A DNA stretch of 13,715 bases, taken from the NCBI GenBank assembly GCA_049966155.1, contig JBMFVE010000021.1:1-13715 (forward strand). The letters run 5' to 3'. A program made the position numbers and the translations under genes. How positions within the stretch are numbered: position 1 is the stretch's first letter; each line of letters starts with the position of its first letter. Source of the DNA: JBMFVE01 sp049966155 (lineage in GTDB: Bacteria > Bacteroidota > Ignavibacteria > Kryptoniales > JAKASW01). Below the pieces are notes generated by a model. The model was not told the DNA's origin. It saw only the letters and a program-made list of their open reading frames with translations, and did not search any database. Below, piece by piece: positions 9,401 to 13,715 of this stretch.

Positions 9401-9720
9401 TCAAGCATCGCATAGTTGATGTCAGTTCCCCATGAAAAGCTTAGAGTTATGAGTGACGATCCGTTTCTTGATATAGATGTAACTTTTTTTACCCCACTAA
9501 CTGTTGATACAATGGACTCAATTGGTTTTGTAACCACCTTTTCAACTTGCTCAGCAGGTGCTTCAGGATAATCGGTTTGCACAAGGAGTTCCGGTATTTG
9601 GATTGAAGGCAGGAAGTTTACGCTCATCTGAGTAAAAGCGATGGTTCCAAGCAATGCAACCCCGAAAAAAAACATCGTGGTTGTAACGGGCCTTGAAACA
9701 GACAGAGTTGTTAAAGACAT
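6493..9720 (-). CDS. RND-2: inner-membrane efflux transporter subunit (HAE1/AcrB-like)
   Basis: This is a 1075-residue RND permease, clearly different from its downstream partner, which suggests a heteromeric pump like MdtB/MdtC rather than a recent duplication. TM1 covers about 13-32 (TTTMFFFGVALLGTIAFTQM), followed by FLPSIQIPELLVQTDYPEAP. A Ser/Asn-rich insert at about 145-172 lengthens the first porter loop. TM4 has LGIGMIGDNAIIIVENFSRL (D428, N429), again with Asn in place of the second Asp of the AcrB proton relay. TM10 has GAMDNDAVIAVDMI (974-976), where AcrB has Lys-Asn; the acidic pair is unusual. RPIVMTTLTSILGMLPL and the final TM helix are intact. The ATG at 9720 has a GGAAGGG seven bases upstream. 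Its first 90 codons match the truncated copy at 12353-12045 closely, so the locus once held more than one relative. Confidence 0.93.
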   Translation of the reverse strand: MSLTTLSVSRPVTTTMFFFGVALLGTIAFTQMSVNFLPSIQIPELLVQTDYPEAPAEQVEKVVTKPIESIVSTVSGVKKVTSISRNGSSLITLSFSWGTDINYAMLEVREKLDEIKSTLPKEVGRSTIYKIDPSTESIMTISLQYSNTDQNSTLPLSTSNQSGSSDPEFSPRQIAVETSLSNLRELAESLIKRRFEQLNGVSQAVVAGGTERGVYVEIDPSKLQALGLTFDRISEALKNSNLNIEGGTILKGVFRYPIRTVGEFRGLQDIRDVNVSNGHAVFRLGDFANVFEGFAEREGLTRVNGKEAILIYIKKDAGANTIEVSKEVNSAVAELNREYPSIKLTTLIDQAKFISKSITDIEQAILFGALLALLVLFLFLRNPRYPLIVGVVTPFSILMTVILMYFFRINFNIISLTGLALGIGMIGDNAIIIVENFSRLREQGYTVINAVIEGSKEINLSVAASTFTNVAVFLPVVFVKGIAQKLFLDMGITMTLSLLASLLVAITLVPSMLTRIKHSAVEKEQNTDLTRGAKSRLASAVLLVYEKMKSFYLKLLGYSLDNSMKVLLLTFLLTVVAGGIVFLIPSEEAPDIDQSRFVVQISLPPSVTFDLTNMVSAKVESLLTASPYIKYVVADVGISSREDYFKALTAKSNLSVIECTTQDDIPVSEVVKGVHSALKNLNTFLSLYSADITITRPATTFERILQSRENDLDIKVAGNDLNVSYRIAGELLSRLKKIHYLTDVGIANDLTATSPQIWLTLDGNKIKSYNLTTEQVVSTISNLIQKRAVTYFNQTDRKVAVRIIADDNGEPFDLNSVMDANVASSVENQTLWIPVRDLVSVEQTSGYSSILHDNQQRVVSIHANVAAAGIFKAASEIQNIASRMNLPMGYHIIVGGKIDDIRDMFRGLLIIILLSIFVVYVILASEYESIIYPLVILTTSPFSVVGSLITMYLFHQSYNLMSIIGLIIMFGAMDNDAVIAVDMITHNRRYGMSVKEAIIDGMRKRFRPIVMTTLTSILGMLPLIFGFGKGLELAAAISYPIIGGLIGSTIFTLFLIPVVYRYFDIISRTGQAKNI

Positions 9721-9759
9721 TGAATTACCCTTCCACCGTCCCTTTAAGCAATGAATATG

Positions 9760-9825
9760 TCAATGTTCCACAGTTAAATTTACACTACCCGTGGTTTCGA
9801 GTAAAGCAACCCCGAGGCAAAACAT
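9760..9825 (-). pseudogene. Very short vestige of an RND pump 5' end
   Basis: Just upstream of RND-2 the minus strand reads MFCLGVALLETTGSVNLTVEH and then stops. This lines up with the RND-2 start MFFFGVALLGTIAFTQMSVNFL if about four codons are deleted after 'LLETT'. At base level, the 28 bases from the ATG at 9825 differ at only a few positions from the same stretch of the truncated copy near 12310. The 'GTGTAAA' stretch also matches RND-2. No Shine-Dalgarno-plus-ORF structure survives. It is short enough that chance cannot be fully excluded, but position, strand and order all agree with a decayed duplicate. Confidence 0.4.
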
Positions 9826-9837
9826 TCGCTAACTTCC

Positions 9838-9942
9838 CTATTTCGAAAACCTGAAATTGTATCGAACCAACGCGGTGACAATAAGGGCACATAAGACCAA
9901 GATTGAGTTAAAGATAGTCGACGCGATCTGACTTGATTTCAC
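9838..9942 (-). pseudogene. Truncated N-terminal anchor, probably of a redoxin/TlpA-like protein
   Basis: Twelve bases of spacing after the beta-propeller stop, a GTG (9942) begins a 34-residue peptide: KSSQIASTIFNSILVLCALI, then VTALVRYNFRFSK and a stop. An AAAGG sits eight bases before the GTG. The peptide is one membrane helix with a basic end, starting as many membrane-anchored thiol-disulfide (TlpA/ResA-like) proteins of this phylum do, with 'IFN..LVLCALIVTALVVRREF'. The thioredoxin-fold part with its CxxC is missing; within a few bases the sequence passes into an RND-like vestige. I therefore read it as the 5' stub of a gene whose body was deleted. It could instead be a genuine one-helix small membrane protein. 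The redoxin assignment rests on the anchor and on the neighbourhood (beta-propeller, MauE), not on a catalytic motif. Confidence 0.45.
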
Positions 9943-9953
9943 TGAAACAGCCT

Positions 9954-11090
9954 TTATTTCCTGTCTTTCAAGATTTTATATCTTACAATAGATTGCACCC
10001 CGAGATTCCCGGTGTCGATCCCATAAGCGTAGTCACCCTTAACAACTTTCAATACCACTGACCTCGCAAGCGGTATGTCTTCTATTTTCTTCCCCTCTTT
10101 GGTGAATATCCACCACGAGTAATTGTCTCTATCTCCTGTGTTTACAGCAACCCAAACTCTGCTCTGTGAATCAACGAGAAAGTCTTCAAACACAGGTTGG
10201 TACTTCGGTAAAGGGGTCCGTGATCGTTCGAGGTCAGTGACACTAAGTTGTAAATCAAGCTTCTCCAATCCTTCTCGCCACAATCTGTCATTCAAGCCTA
10301 TCTTAGCTACAGGGGATCTTATAGTCTTTATCACTTTGCCACCGAGGTTCAATGCATTTATCGACAGATCACTGTTCTCAGCATAGTAGATATAACCGTC
10401 AGAACCAGCGTGAATCACCGGCCTCTCTGCATATGGCATCTTTGAGACCATGAACCCTGGTTCTGTGAATACTATGTATTGTTCCCCATGGAGTGTCAGG
10501 AATGGGTTCTTACTGACAAATGTTCCATCCCTTCTAACCTCGAACAGAGAAAGATCGTGAGGTTGCATGAAGTTCTGCGGCGAATAATCATTCGAATAGC
10601 TTAACAGGAAATTCCCGTTTTTCAAAATCCAGAACCCGTTGAGGCCGGAGTTCAAAGAGCCGACCGTAGCAGGCCTCCCAAACATACCCGGTGCATTCGA
10701 AATCCTTATAGTACCAACGGGCTTATCGTACGAGTTTCTCGTGAGGATCGTTATCCTGTAAAGCTGTGGGTCATAAACAAACAGTGAATCTTTCGATCCA
10801 ATCTGAATTCCCCAAATCCTTTCGAACTCACCAGGGCCTTCACCCTTTCTTCCAATATCTCTAATGAACTTCCCGCTTGATGAGTAAAGATGAACTACCG
10901 AGCGCACCAGGTCGCCGACGTAAATTCTACCCTCCCCGTCAACTTTTATTCCTTGCACCAGGCCGATTCTACTTCCACCGATTATTATATCCTTTTGCAG
11001 TTCAATCTGGCGTACCTGTTGGGCAAGAGTGTCATTGAAGGTAATAAAGCAAAGAATGACAATGCACATACTCAAAAGTATAGATTTCAT
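9954..11090 (-). CDS. Secreted six-bladed beta-propeller protein
   Basis: This 378-residue protein begins with a Sec signal peptide (MKSILLSMCIVILCFITFND, then TLA and probable cleavage before QQ at about residue 24). No lipobox fits well. The propeller signature GEGPGEF lies at 83-89 in 'IRDIGRKGEGPGEFERIWGI'. NHL-like strands such as 'VDGEGRIYVGDLVRSVVHLY', 'AGSDGYIYYAENSDLSINAL' and 'VDSQSRVWVAVN' build the blades. It is of the same family as the anchored protein at 272-1366 but free in the periplasm or exported. The frame extends 16 codons upstream, but ATG 11090 is the start that yields the signal peptide; an AAAGGA is eleven bases before it. It is followed at once by the redoxin-like stub. 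Role unknown; propellers of this family often neighbour small secreted Cys peptides and redoxins. Confidence 0.87.
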   Translation of the reverse strand: MKSILLSMCIVILCFITFNDTLAQQVRQIELQKDIIIGGSRIGLVQGIKVDGEGRIYVGDLVRSVVHLYSSSGKFIRDIGRKGEGPGEFERIWGIQIGSKDSLFVYDPQLYRITILTRNSYDKPVGTIRISNAPGMFGRPATVGSLNSGLNGFWILKNGNFLLSYSNDYSPQNFMQPHDLSLFEVRRDGTFVSKNPFLTLHGEQYIVFTEPGFMVSKMPYAERPVIHAGSDGYIYYAENSDLSINALNLGGKVIKTIRSPVAKIGLNDRLWREGLEKLDLQLSVTDLERSRTPLPKYQPVFEDFLVDSQSRVWVAVNTGDRDNYSWWIFTKEGKKIEDIPLARSVVLKVVKGDYAYGIDTGNLGVQSIVRYKILKDRK

Positions 11091-11332
11091 ACAACCGATG
11101 ATCCTTTCTCTGTATAGAGGTCTAGACAAAGATCCCAATCTTTTTCAATTCAAGCTCTGCCATCAAGTAAAAAATGCGATAAGCTTAAATAACTTCTCGT
11201 TCAGGCCTCTGGACTGTTTGCGTTAGGGCCGCAGCGCCTCTGATCTTCAGCGGGTGATTGAGTCGCACCCACCGAATGCCATCAGGCGAACAAGCTTTAC
11301 CTCCAATCAACCTGACGCGTACTTACAATGAA
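11091..11332. other. Intergenic region between Cys-rich peptide and beta-propeller
   Basis: No convincing gene lies here. On the minus strand one frame is open for about 45 codons after a TAA (from RVRLIGGKACSPDGIRW), without a start or ribosome site. A weak hairpin, GGGTG and CACCC with a nine-base loop, lies within about 11251-11275 and has no T-run. The segment should contain the beta-propeller promoter, but I cannot place one with confidence. Confidence 0.3.
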
Positions 11333-11506
11333 CTAACTGCATGAGCAACTGGTTAAATTAGCGCTGCAAGCACCATTACAAGTGCAACAGGCTCCGATTG
11401 TAGCACAGCACTTGTTCTGCGTTGTTGCGAATGCGGTCGATTGTGTCAGGAACAGGCTGAAAGTGTACCCTTCCCACCATGATGCTGAAACGTTAGTGCT
11501 CGGCAC
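11333..11506 (-). CDS. Small cysteine-rich, apparently exported peptide
   Basis: This 57-codon frame starts at GTG 11506, beginning PSTNVSASWWEGYTFSLFLT. A hydrophobic stretch with an A-F-A signal-cleavage-like end (FSLFLTQSTAFA, about 16-27) is followed by a small Cys-rich tail. The tail has eight cysteines at 33, 34, 40, 41, 43, 47, 54 and 56, with spacing CC-x5-CC-x-C-x3-C-x6-C-x-C. Between them are only small or polar residues (A, T, G, N, S), and the peptide ends SCSCS. This composition is that of a secreted precursor or metal/disulfide peptide and is very unlikely by chance. The start is weak: AGGAG is only three bases before the GTG and the N-terminus lacks basic residues. The 5' end may therefore be frameshifted and the gene decaying. 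An ATG in another frame (near 11480) leads to a stop. It lies 35 bases after the AraC-type gene. Confidence 0.55.
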   Translation of the reverse strand: MPSTNVSASWWEGYTFSLFLTQSTAFATTQNKCCATIGACCTCNGACSANLTSCSCS

Positions 11507-11541
11507 TGTCTCCTGTCAAGTGAGAAAAGCGACTGCGAAAA

Positions 11542-11952
11542 TCAATTGCGGTTTTCGCCGCCCGGATTCTTCATCCACAAAAGCTTCACTGCTTCTTCCA
11601 ATCCTGTCTCAGCCTTTCCATTGCCACTTATCGACCTTTTCCAATCGGTCGGAGTCACGCCAAGCCGTTTCTTAAATGCGTCAAGAAAAGTCCTCAGGCT
11701 GAGATAACCGACGCTGGTGCAGAGCATGTAGAGGTTGTCTGTGTGATTTCTGCAGATAGCTCGTAAAGCTTCTTCTAATCTCACTGTCTCAATCAGCTCA
11801 TGTGGACACATTCCGTAATGAATGTGGACTATCTCCTGCAGATATGAAACATTGATTCCAACTTCCCTTGCCAACTCATCAACTGTGAATTGATAGTCAG
11901 CAAACCTGTTCCTTATTGTGTCCATTATCTTCTCAATCCTTTGCTGACGCAT
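11542..11952 (-). CDS. Short AraC-type helix-turn-helix regulator
   Basis: This 136-residue protein is essentially only the DNA-binding half of an AraC/XylS regulator. The first helix-turn-helix is FTVDELAREVGINVSYLQEI (about 22-41). The second is around LYMLCTSVGYLSLRTFLDAF, followed by the family's closing phrase KKRLGVTPTDWKR. No ligand-binding domain is present, so it is either a stand-alone DNA binder or the surviving part of a longer protein. The ATG at 11952 has no usable ribosome site: only a run of seven G lies before it, two bases away. A better start, ATG 11993 with GGAGG nine bases upstream, is in a different frame and would join this one only if the G run were eight long. It precedes the Cys-rich peptide gene on the same strand and is a plausible regulator of the peptide/propeller group. 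Confidence 0.75.
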   Translation of the reverse strand: MRQQRIEKIMDTIRNRFADYQFTVDELAREVGINVSYLQEIVHIHYGMCPHELIETVRLEEALRAICRNHTDNLYMLCTSVGYLSLRTFLDAFKKRLGVTPTDWKRSISGNGKAETGLEEAVKLLWMKNPGGENRN

Positions 11953-11953
11953 A

Positions 11954-11960
11954 CCCCCCC
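11954..11960 (-). repeat. Homopolymeric tract of seven G between two starts of the AraC-type gene
   Basis: The tract lies between ATG 11993 (MSTKTKLPRDNGG...) and the regulator frame. With seven G the upstream frame ends after 22 codons. With eight G it would read through GGG into MRQQRIEK and make a 150-residue regulator. Such tracts are classical slippage sites; whether it varies here is unknown. Confidence 0.5.
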
Positions 11961-12002
11961 GTTATCTCTCGGTAGTTTTGTCTTGGTACTCATTGCTTCC
12001 TA

Positions 12003-12007
12003 CCTCC
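12003..12007 (-). promoter_or_regulatory. Ribosome binding site for upstream ATG of the AraC-type gene
   Basis: GGAGG on the minus strand, nine bases before ATG 11993. It is the only good Shine-Dalgarno in front of the regulator and argues that translation was meant to start there rather than at 11952. Confidence 0.5.
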
Positions 12008-12044
12008 GTTGCTATTTTCTGCTTCAGCTTATGGTTTCTTTTTC

Positions 12045-12353
12045 CTATCTAGTGGTGAACACACCAACACTGGTTTCCCAATACGAACTAATGGTGACCA
12101 GCGATTTATCGTCCTGCGAAGCGCTTGTCACGCTCTTAACCCCATCTACAGTTGAAACGACCCCCTCGACGGGGCGTGTGACACTCTTCTCGATCCCTTC
12201 AGGCGGCGCTCCACTCAGGTCTGTCTCGACAAGAATCTTCGGAAGGAAATCCACTCCAATCTGTGTGAATGTAATGACCGCGAGCAAAGCAACCCCCGAG
12301 AAAAACATAAATGTTGTAACACGACGCGAAAGAGAAATGATAGTTAAAGACAT
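12045..12353 (-). pseudogene. Truncated 5' fragment of a second RND pump gene
   Basis: The fragment encodes 102 residues starting MSLTIISLSRRVTTFMFFSG, closely matching the first ~100 residues of the RND-2 protein (MSLTTLSVSRPVTTTMFFFG). The shared course includes TM1, 'FLP', 'VETD', 'TRPVEGVVSTVDGVKSVTSA' and 'SLVTISSYW'. Relative to RND-2, about five codons are missing after FLP (the SIQIPE stretch). The match ends at 'YWETSV', followed by a stop, so over 970 residues are lost. The start retains an AGGAGG eight bases upstream (12362-12367). A functional protein is not expected, though a one-helix peptide could still be made. Its position before the AraC-type gene suggests a deletion joined the two. 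Confidence 0.75.
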
Positions 12354-12605
12354 ACATTATGCCTCCTGTTCAAAGCAGCGCCTTTTTCGCTCACCAAAAA
12401 ATTTAATTGCCCGAACGGTGAAATACAAATCGCGCAGTACATTCGGGTGTGCGACAAAAATGTAAGAGGTTTTCATCAGGCAGCCGACCTGTAGGCCCAA
12501 AAATCGTCCCAGTGATGGCTCAAGAAGATGCACCGCAAAGCATCTATGCTGCTTGCTCCTTTTACTGTTTAATGCATCTCGACGAGTTGTCAACGACCCT
12601 CTAAG

Positions 12606-12618
12606 AGGCCGTAGGCCT
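12606..12618. repeat. Perfect short hairpin (5-bp stem, 3-base loop)
   Basis: AGGCC-GTA-GGCCT. It is the first of two adjacent hairpins just outside the IS256 terminal sequence. No T-run follows on either strand, so a terminator role is not supported. Confidence 0.4.
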
Positions 12619-12620
12619 AT

Positions 12621-12635
12621 CGGGTCGAAGACCCG
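12621..12635. repeat. Perfect short hairpin (6-bp stem, 3-base loop)
   Basis: CGGGTC-GAA-GACCCG, two bases after the previous hairpin and immediately before the putative IS end. Paired GC hairpins at an insertion edge could be the target structure or an older terminator; nothing decides between these. Confidence 0.4.
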
Positions 12636-12636
12636 T

Positions 12637-12664
12637 AGAGTCTGTAATTAAATTTGTGTAAATG
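12637..12664. mobile_element. Probable terminal inverted repeat of an IS256-family element
   Basis: The sequence beginning AGAGTCTGTAATTAAATTTG and continuing TGTAAATG has the character of IS256-family ends (TCTGTAA...TTTGTGTAA). It lies directly beside the transposase fragment's stop, where the element's end should be. The matching other end was not found in the window. Confidence 0.45.
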
Positions 12665-12670
12665 GATTTT

Positions 12671-12967
12671 TTAAGTTATAGACCATTGTTCAACCTTGTC
12701 AGCAATGATAATAGAGAGATGAGAAAGAACACATGTCTCTTCGAGCTTCTCCAACGAGATTTGAGCTGCTTCTTCCGTCGGAGCACTGTATACATTACGG
12801 AGATCTTTCATGAACAGCTTCTGATCCTTGAAAGCAATGTACTTTAAAGTATTGCGGATTAAATGGATTATACAGAGCTGGACCTCAGTTTGCGGGAAGA
12901 CTGTGTTTATAGCTTCAGGAAAACCCTTCAGCCCATCAACACAGGCAATGAGTATGTCATTGACACT
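12671..12967 (-). pseudogene. IS256-family transposase, internal fragment
   Basis: Reading down from 12964, the frame gives VNDILIACVDGLKGFPEAIN, then TVFPQTEVQLCIIHLIRNTL, KYIAFKDQKLFMKDLRNVYS and APTEEAAQISLEKLEE. This is the conserved central block of IS256-type transposases, including the second catalytic Asp in CVDGLKGFP. Similarity fades after LEKLEE; the remaining ~20 codons look frame-disturbed and the C-terminal block with the catalytic Glu is missing. A TAA at 12970-12968 cuts the upstream side, so the N-terminal half is gone too. About 98 of the usual roughly 400 codons remain. Inactive. Confidence 0.85.
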
Positions 12968-13312
12968 TTACGATAATAGGATCGAAGCTGCCGTTACGAT
13001 CCCTGGGGATCTAATTCTCCATTGTCATTGCGAATGGTTTTATGAGTTTTCCCGTTGCGGCTATTGCCACTGTTCCTGCCTTCCGGCGAGTATCTCTGGT
13101 AACCAAGAAAGAAATTTCTGCCGTTATGACTCTGGCTGCGAGGACAGGTATAAACGGGGGGAATGATGCCGTTGGCAAGATAGTGAGACCGAAACCATGC
13201 ATGTATACAGCTTTCGATACCCCGGAAGTGAATATGCGGCCGGTCAGGACTGTCGCTGCAAAAACCATGATATCCAGTCTAAAATTTCCACCTGGCATAT
13301 GGTAGCTTCAGT
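12968..13312. other. Stretch without an assignable gene; overlapping anonymous ORFs
   Basis: Two frames are open on opposite strands. The minus-strand ORF has 95 codons (13298-13011), starts MPGGNFRLDIMVFAATVLTG and ends TGKLIKPFAMTMEN. The plus-strand ORF has 87 codons (13042-13305) and starts MSFPVAAIATVPAFRRVSLV. I recognise neither, and neither has a good ribosome site. The minus-strand one begins 14 bases after the Yip1 stop, and its 'AATGKLIKP' recalls the start of the hairpin-proximal strand of adaptor proteins (VSATGKL.P), which often follow Yip1-type genes. That is only a hint. The region may be a decayed gene. Confidence 0.25.
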
Positions 13313-13715
13313 TCACGGACGGAAAGGCGAACCGCTCCATATGGCGCTTATTACCATCTGGAAAGCAACGCCGATAAGCCACACTCCTGTGACTATCAAA
13401 GCGGATTTGATTTTTCGGAAGCCGGTTATGACAGTAACGCCGATAGCAAGCGTGGCAAGATACCAAATTGTAAAAACATTAATGCTGTTCAGGAGGATGA
13501 AAAGCGGGAGATTGGACATCTTGTCTTTTATAAGGAAATCCAGGCCGACGATAGCCTGCAAGTCCGTGACTTGCTGCACTGATCCGATCCCTTTCGCGTA
13601 TAAAGCAAGTAGATTCACTACGCTCATGAGAAGAACTATCATCTCCGAATATGCTACCACGGAAAAGACCTTAGGGTATGCGAATTCGGGAGGCGCATCC
13701 AGAAGGATACATATG
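13313..13715 (-). CDS. Yip1-family membrane protein, 3' part (5' end beyond window)
   Basis: The frame is open from the window edge to a TGA at 13315-13313 (about 133 codons). A GTG at 13660 could be taken as a start, but the frame continues upstream as ILLDAPPEFAYPKVFSVVAY, which fits the family, so the gene begins outside the window. Three or four hydrophobic helices are visible: EMIVLLMSVVNLLALYAKG, LPLFILLNSINVFTIWYLAT (running on into LAIGVTVITG) and SALIVTGVWLIGVAFQMVIS. The phrase 'LLNSINVFTIWYLATLAIGV' is typical of bacterial Yip1-domain proteins. Their function is poorly known; they often lie beside adaptor/ABC export genes. No such partner is recognisable downstream here, where insertion-sequence debris takes over. 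Confidence 0.6.
   Translation of the reverse strand, partial: ICILLDAPPEFAYPKVFSVVAYSEMIVLLMSVVNLLALYAKGIGSVQQVTDLQAIVGLDFLIKDKMSNLPLFILLNSINVFTIWYLATLAIGVTVITGFRKIKSALIVTGVWLIGVAFQMVISAIWSGSPFRP

Larger units (their letters stand above)
12354..12670. other. Gene-free stretch between RND fragment and IS256 fragment
   Basis: Apart from the Shine-Dalgarno of the RND fragment (12362-12367), the hairpins at 12606-12635 and the IS end from about 12637, I see no feature. A 78-codon minus-strand frame (12593-12357) has irregular composition with many Arg, Cys and His, and no ribosome site; I do not believe it. Confidence 0.4.

Noticed and set aside
9757..9766. TTGACA on the minus strand upstream of RND-2 as a -35 box
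   Set aside because: No -10-like hexamer at 16-18 bases spacing; the match lies in vestigial coding sequence.
11104..11138. Possible promoter TTGGGA-16-TATACA before the secreted propeller
   Set aside because: Only 4/6 matches at each box, and the predicted transcript would start inside the ribosome site about 14 bases before the ATG.
11139..11332. 45-codon open minus frame including a single Cys (KACSPDGIRW)
   Set aside because: No start codon, no ribosome site, no recognisable family; likely chance.
11382..11675. 97-codon plus-strand ORF
   Set aside because: Antisense to the Cys-rich peptide and AraC-type genes; its residues mirror their codons.
11890..12465. 191-codon plus-strand ORF
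   Set aside because: Antisense to the RND fragment and regulator; low-information Ser/Thr/Val translation typical of a shadow frame.
12357..12593. 78-codon minus-strand ORF
   Set aside because: Irregular composition, no ribosome site, no family resemblance; ends against the RND fragment start.

Overview
The window looks like an accessory locus of a Gram-negative bacterium of the Bacteroidota/Chlorobiota/Ignavibacteria (FCB) kind. The grounds are the protein families: six-bladed beta-propeller proteins with the GxGPGEF signature, a MauE/DoxX-like redox membrane protein, tripartite RND efflux proteins and a Yip1-family protein, with moderate GC by eye. Essentially every gene I can support lies on the minus strand. 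No rRNA, tRNA, CRISPR array or convincing rho-independent terminator was seen.

Layout in transcription order (high to low coordinates). (1) 13715-12968: the 3' part of a Yip1-family membrane protein entering from the right edge, then about 345 bases without an assignable gene. (2) 12967-12606: an internal piece of an IS256-family transposase, its probable terminal repeat, and two short perfect hairpins. (3) 12353-12045: the first ~100 codons of an RND pump gene, with an intact Shine-Dalgarno but no remainder. (4) 11993-11333: a short AraC-type regulator whose best-supported start sits upstream of a seven-G tract in another frame, followed by a small cysteine-rich, apparently exported peptide gene (8 Cys in its last 25 residues). 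(5) 11090-9760: a secreted beta-propeller protein, a 34-codon stub that looks like the N-terminal anchor of a thiol-disulfide protein, and a very short vestige of another RND 5' end. (6) 9720-1954: an intact RND pair (RND-2, then RND-1) and one periplasmic adaptor, tightly packed. (7) 1806-272: a MauE-like membrane protein translationally coupled (ATGA overlap) to a membrane-anchored beta-propeller protein. (8) 263-1: a frameshifted transposase remnant running off the left edge.

How the parts may work together (inference): the intact core could be an envelope system. A two-subunit RND pump plus adaptor would export a substrate. The MauE-like protein, and formerly a redoxin, would handle thiol or disulfide chemistry. 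Two beta-propeller proteins would act at or outside the inner membrane. The cysteine-rich peptide next to the regulator is the obvious candidate client. No TolC-type outer membrane channel is in the window. Transposase debris at both ends and three different RND/redoxin fragments show a locus built and eroded by duplication, deletion and insertion.
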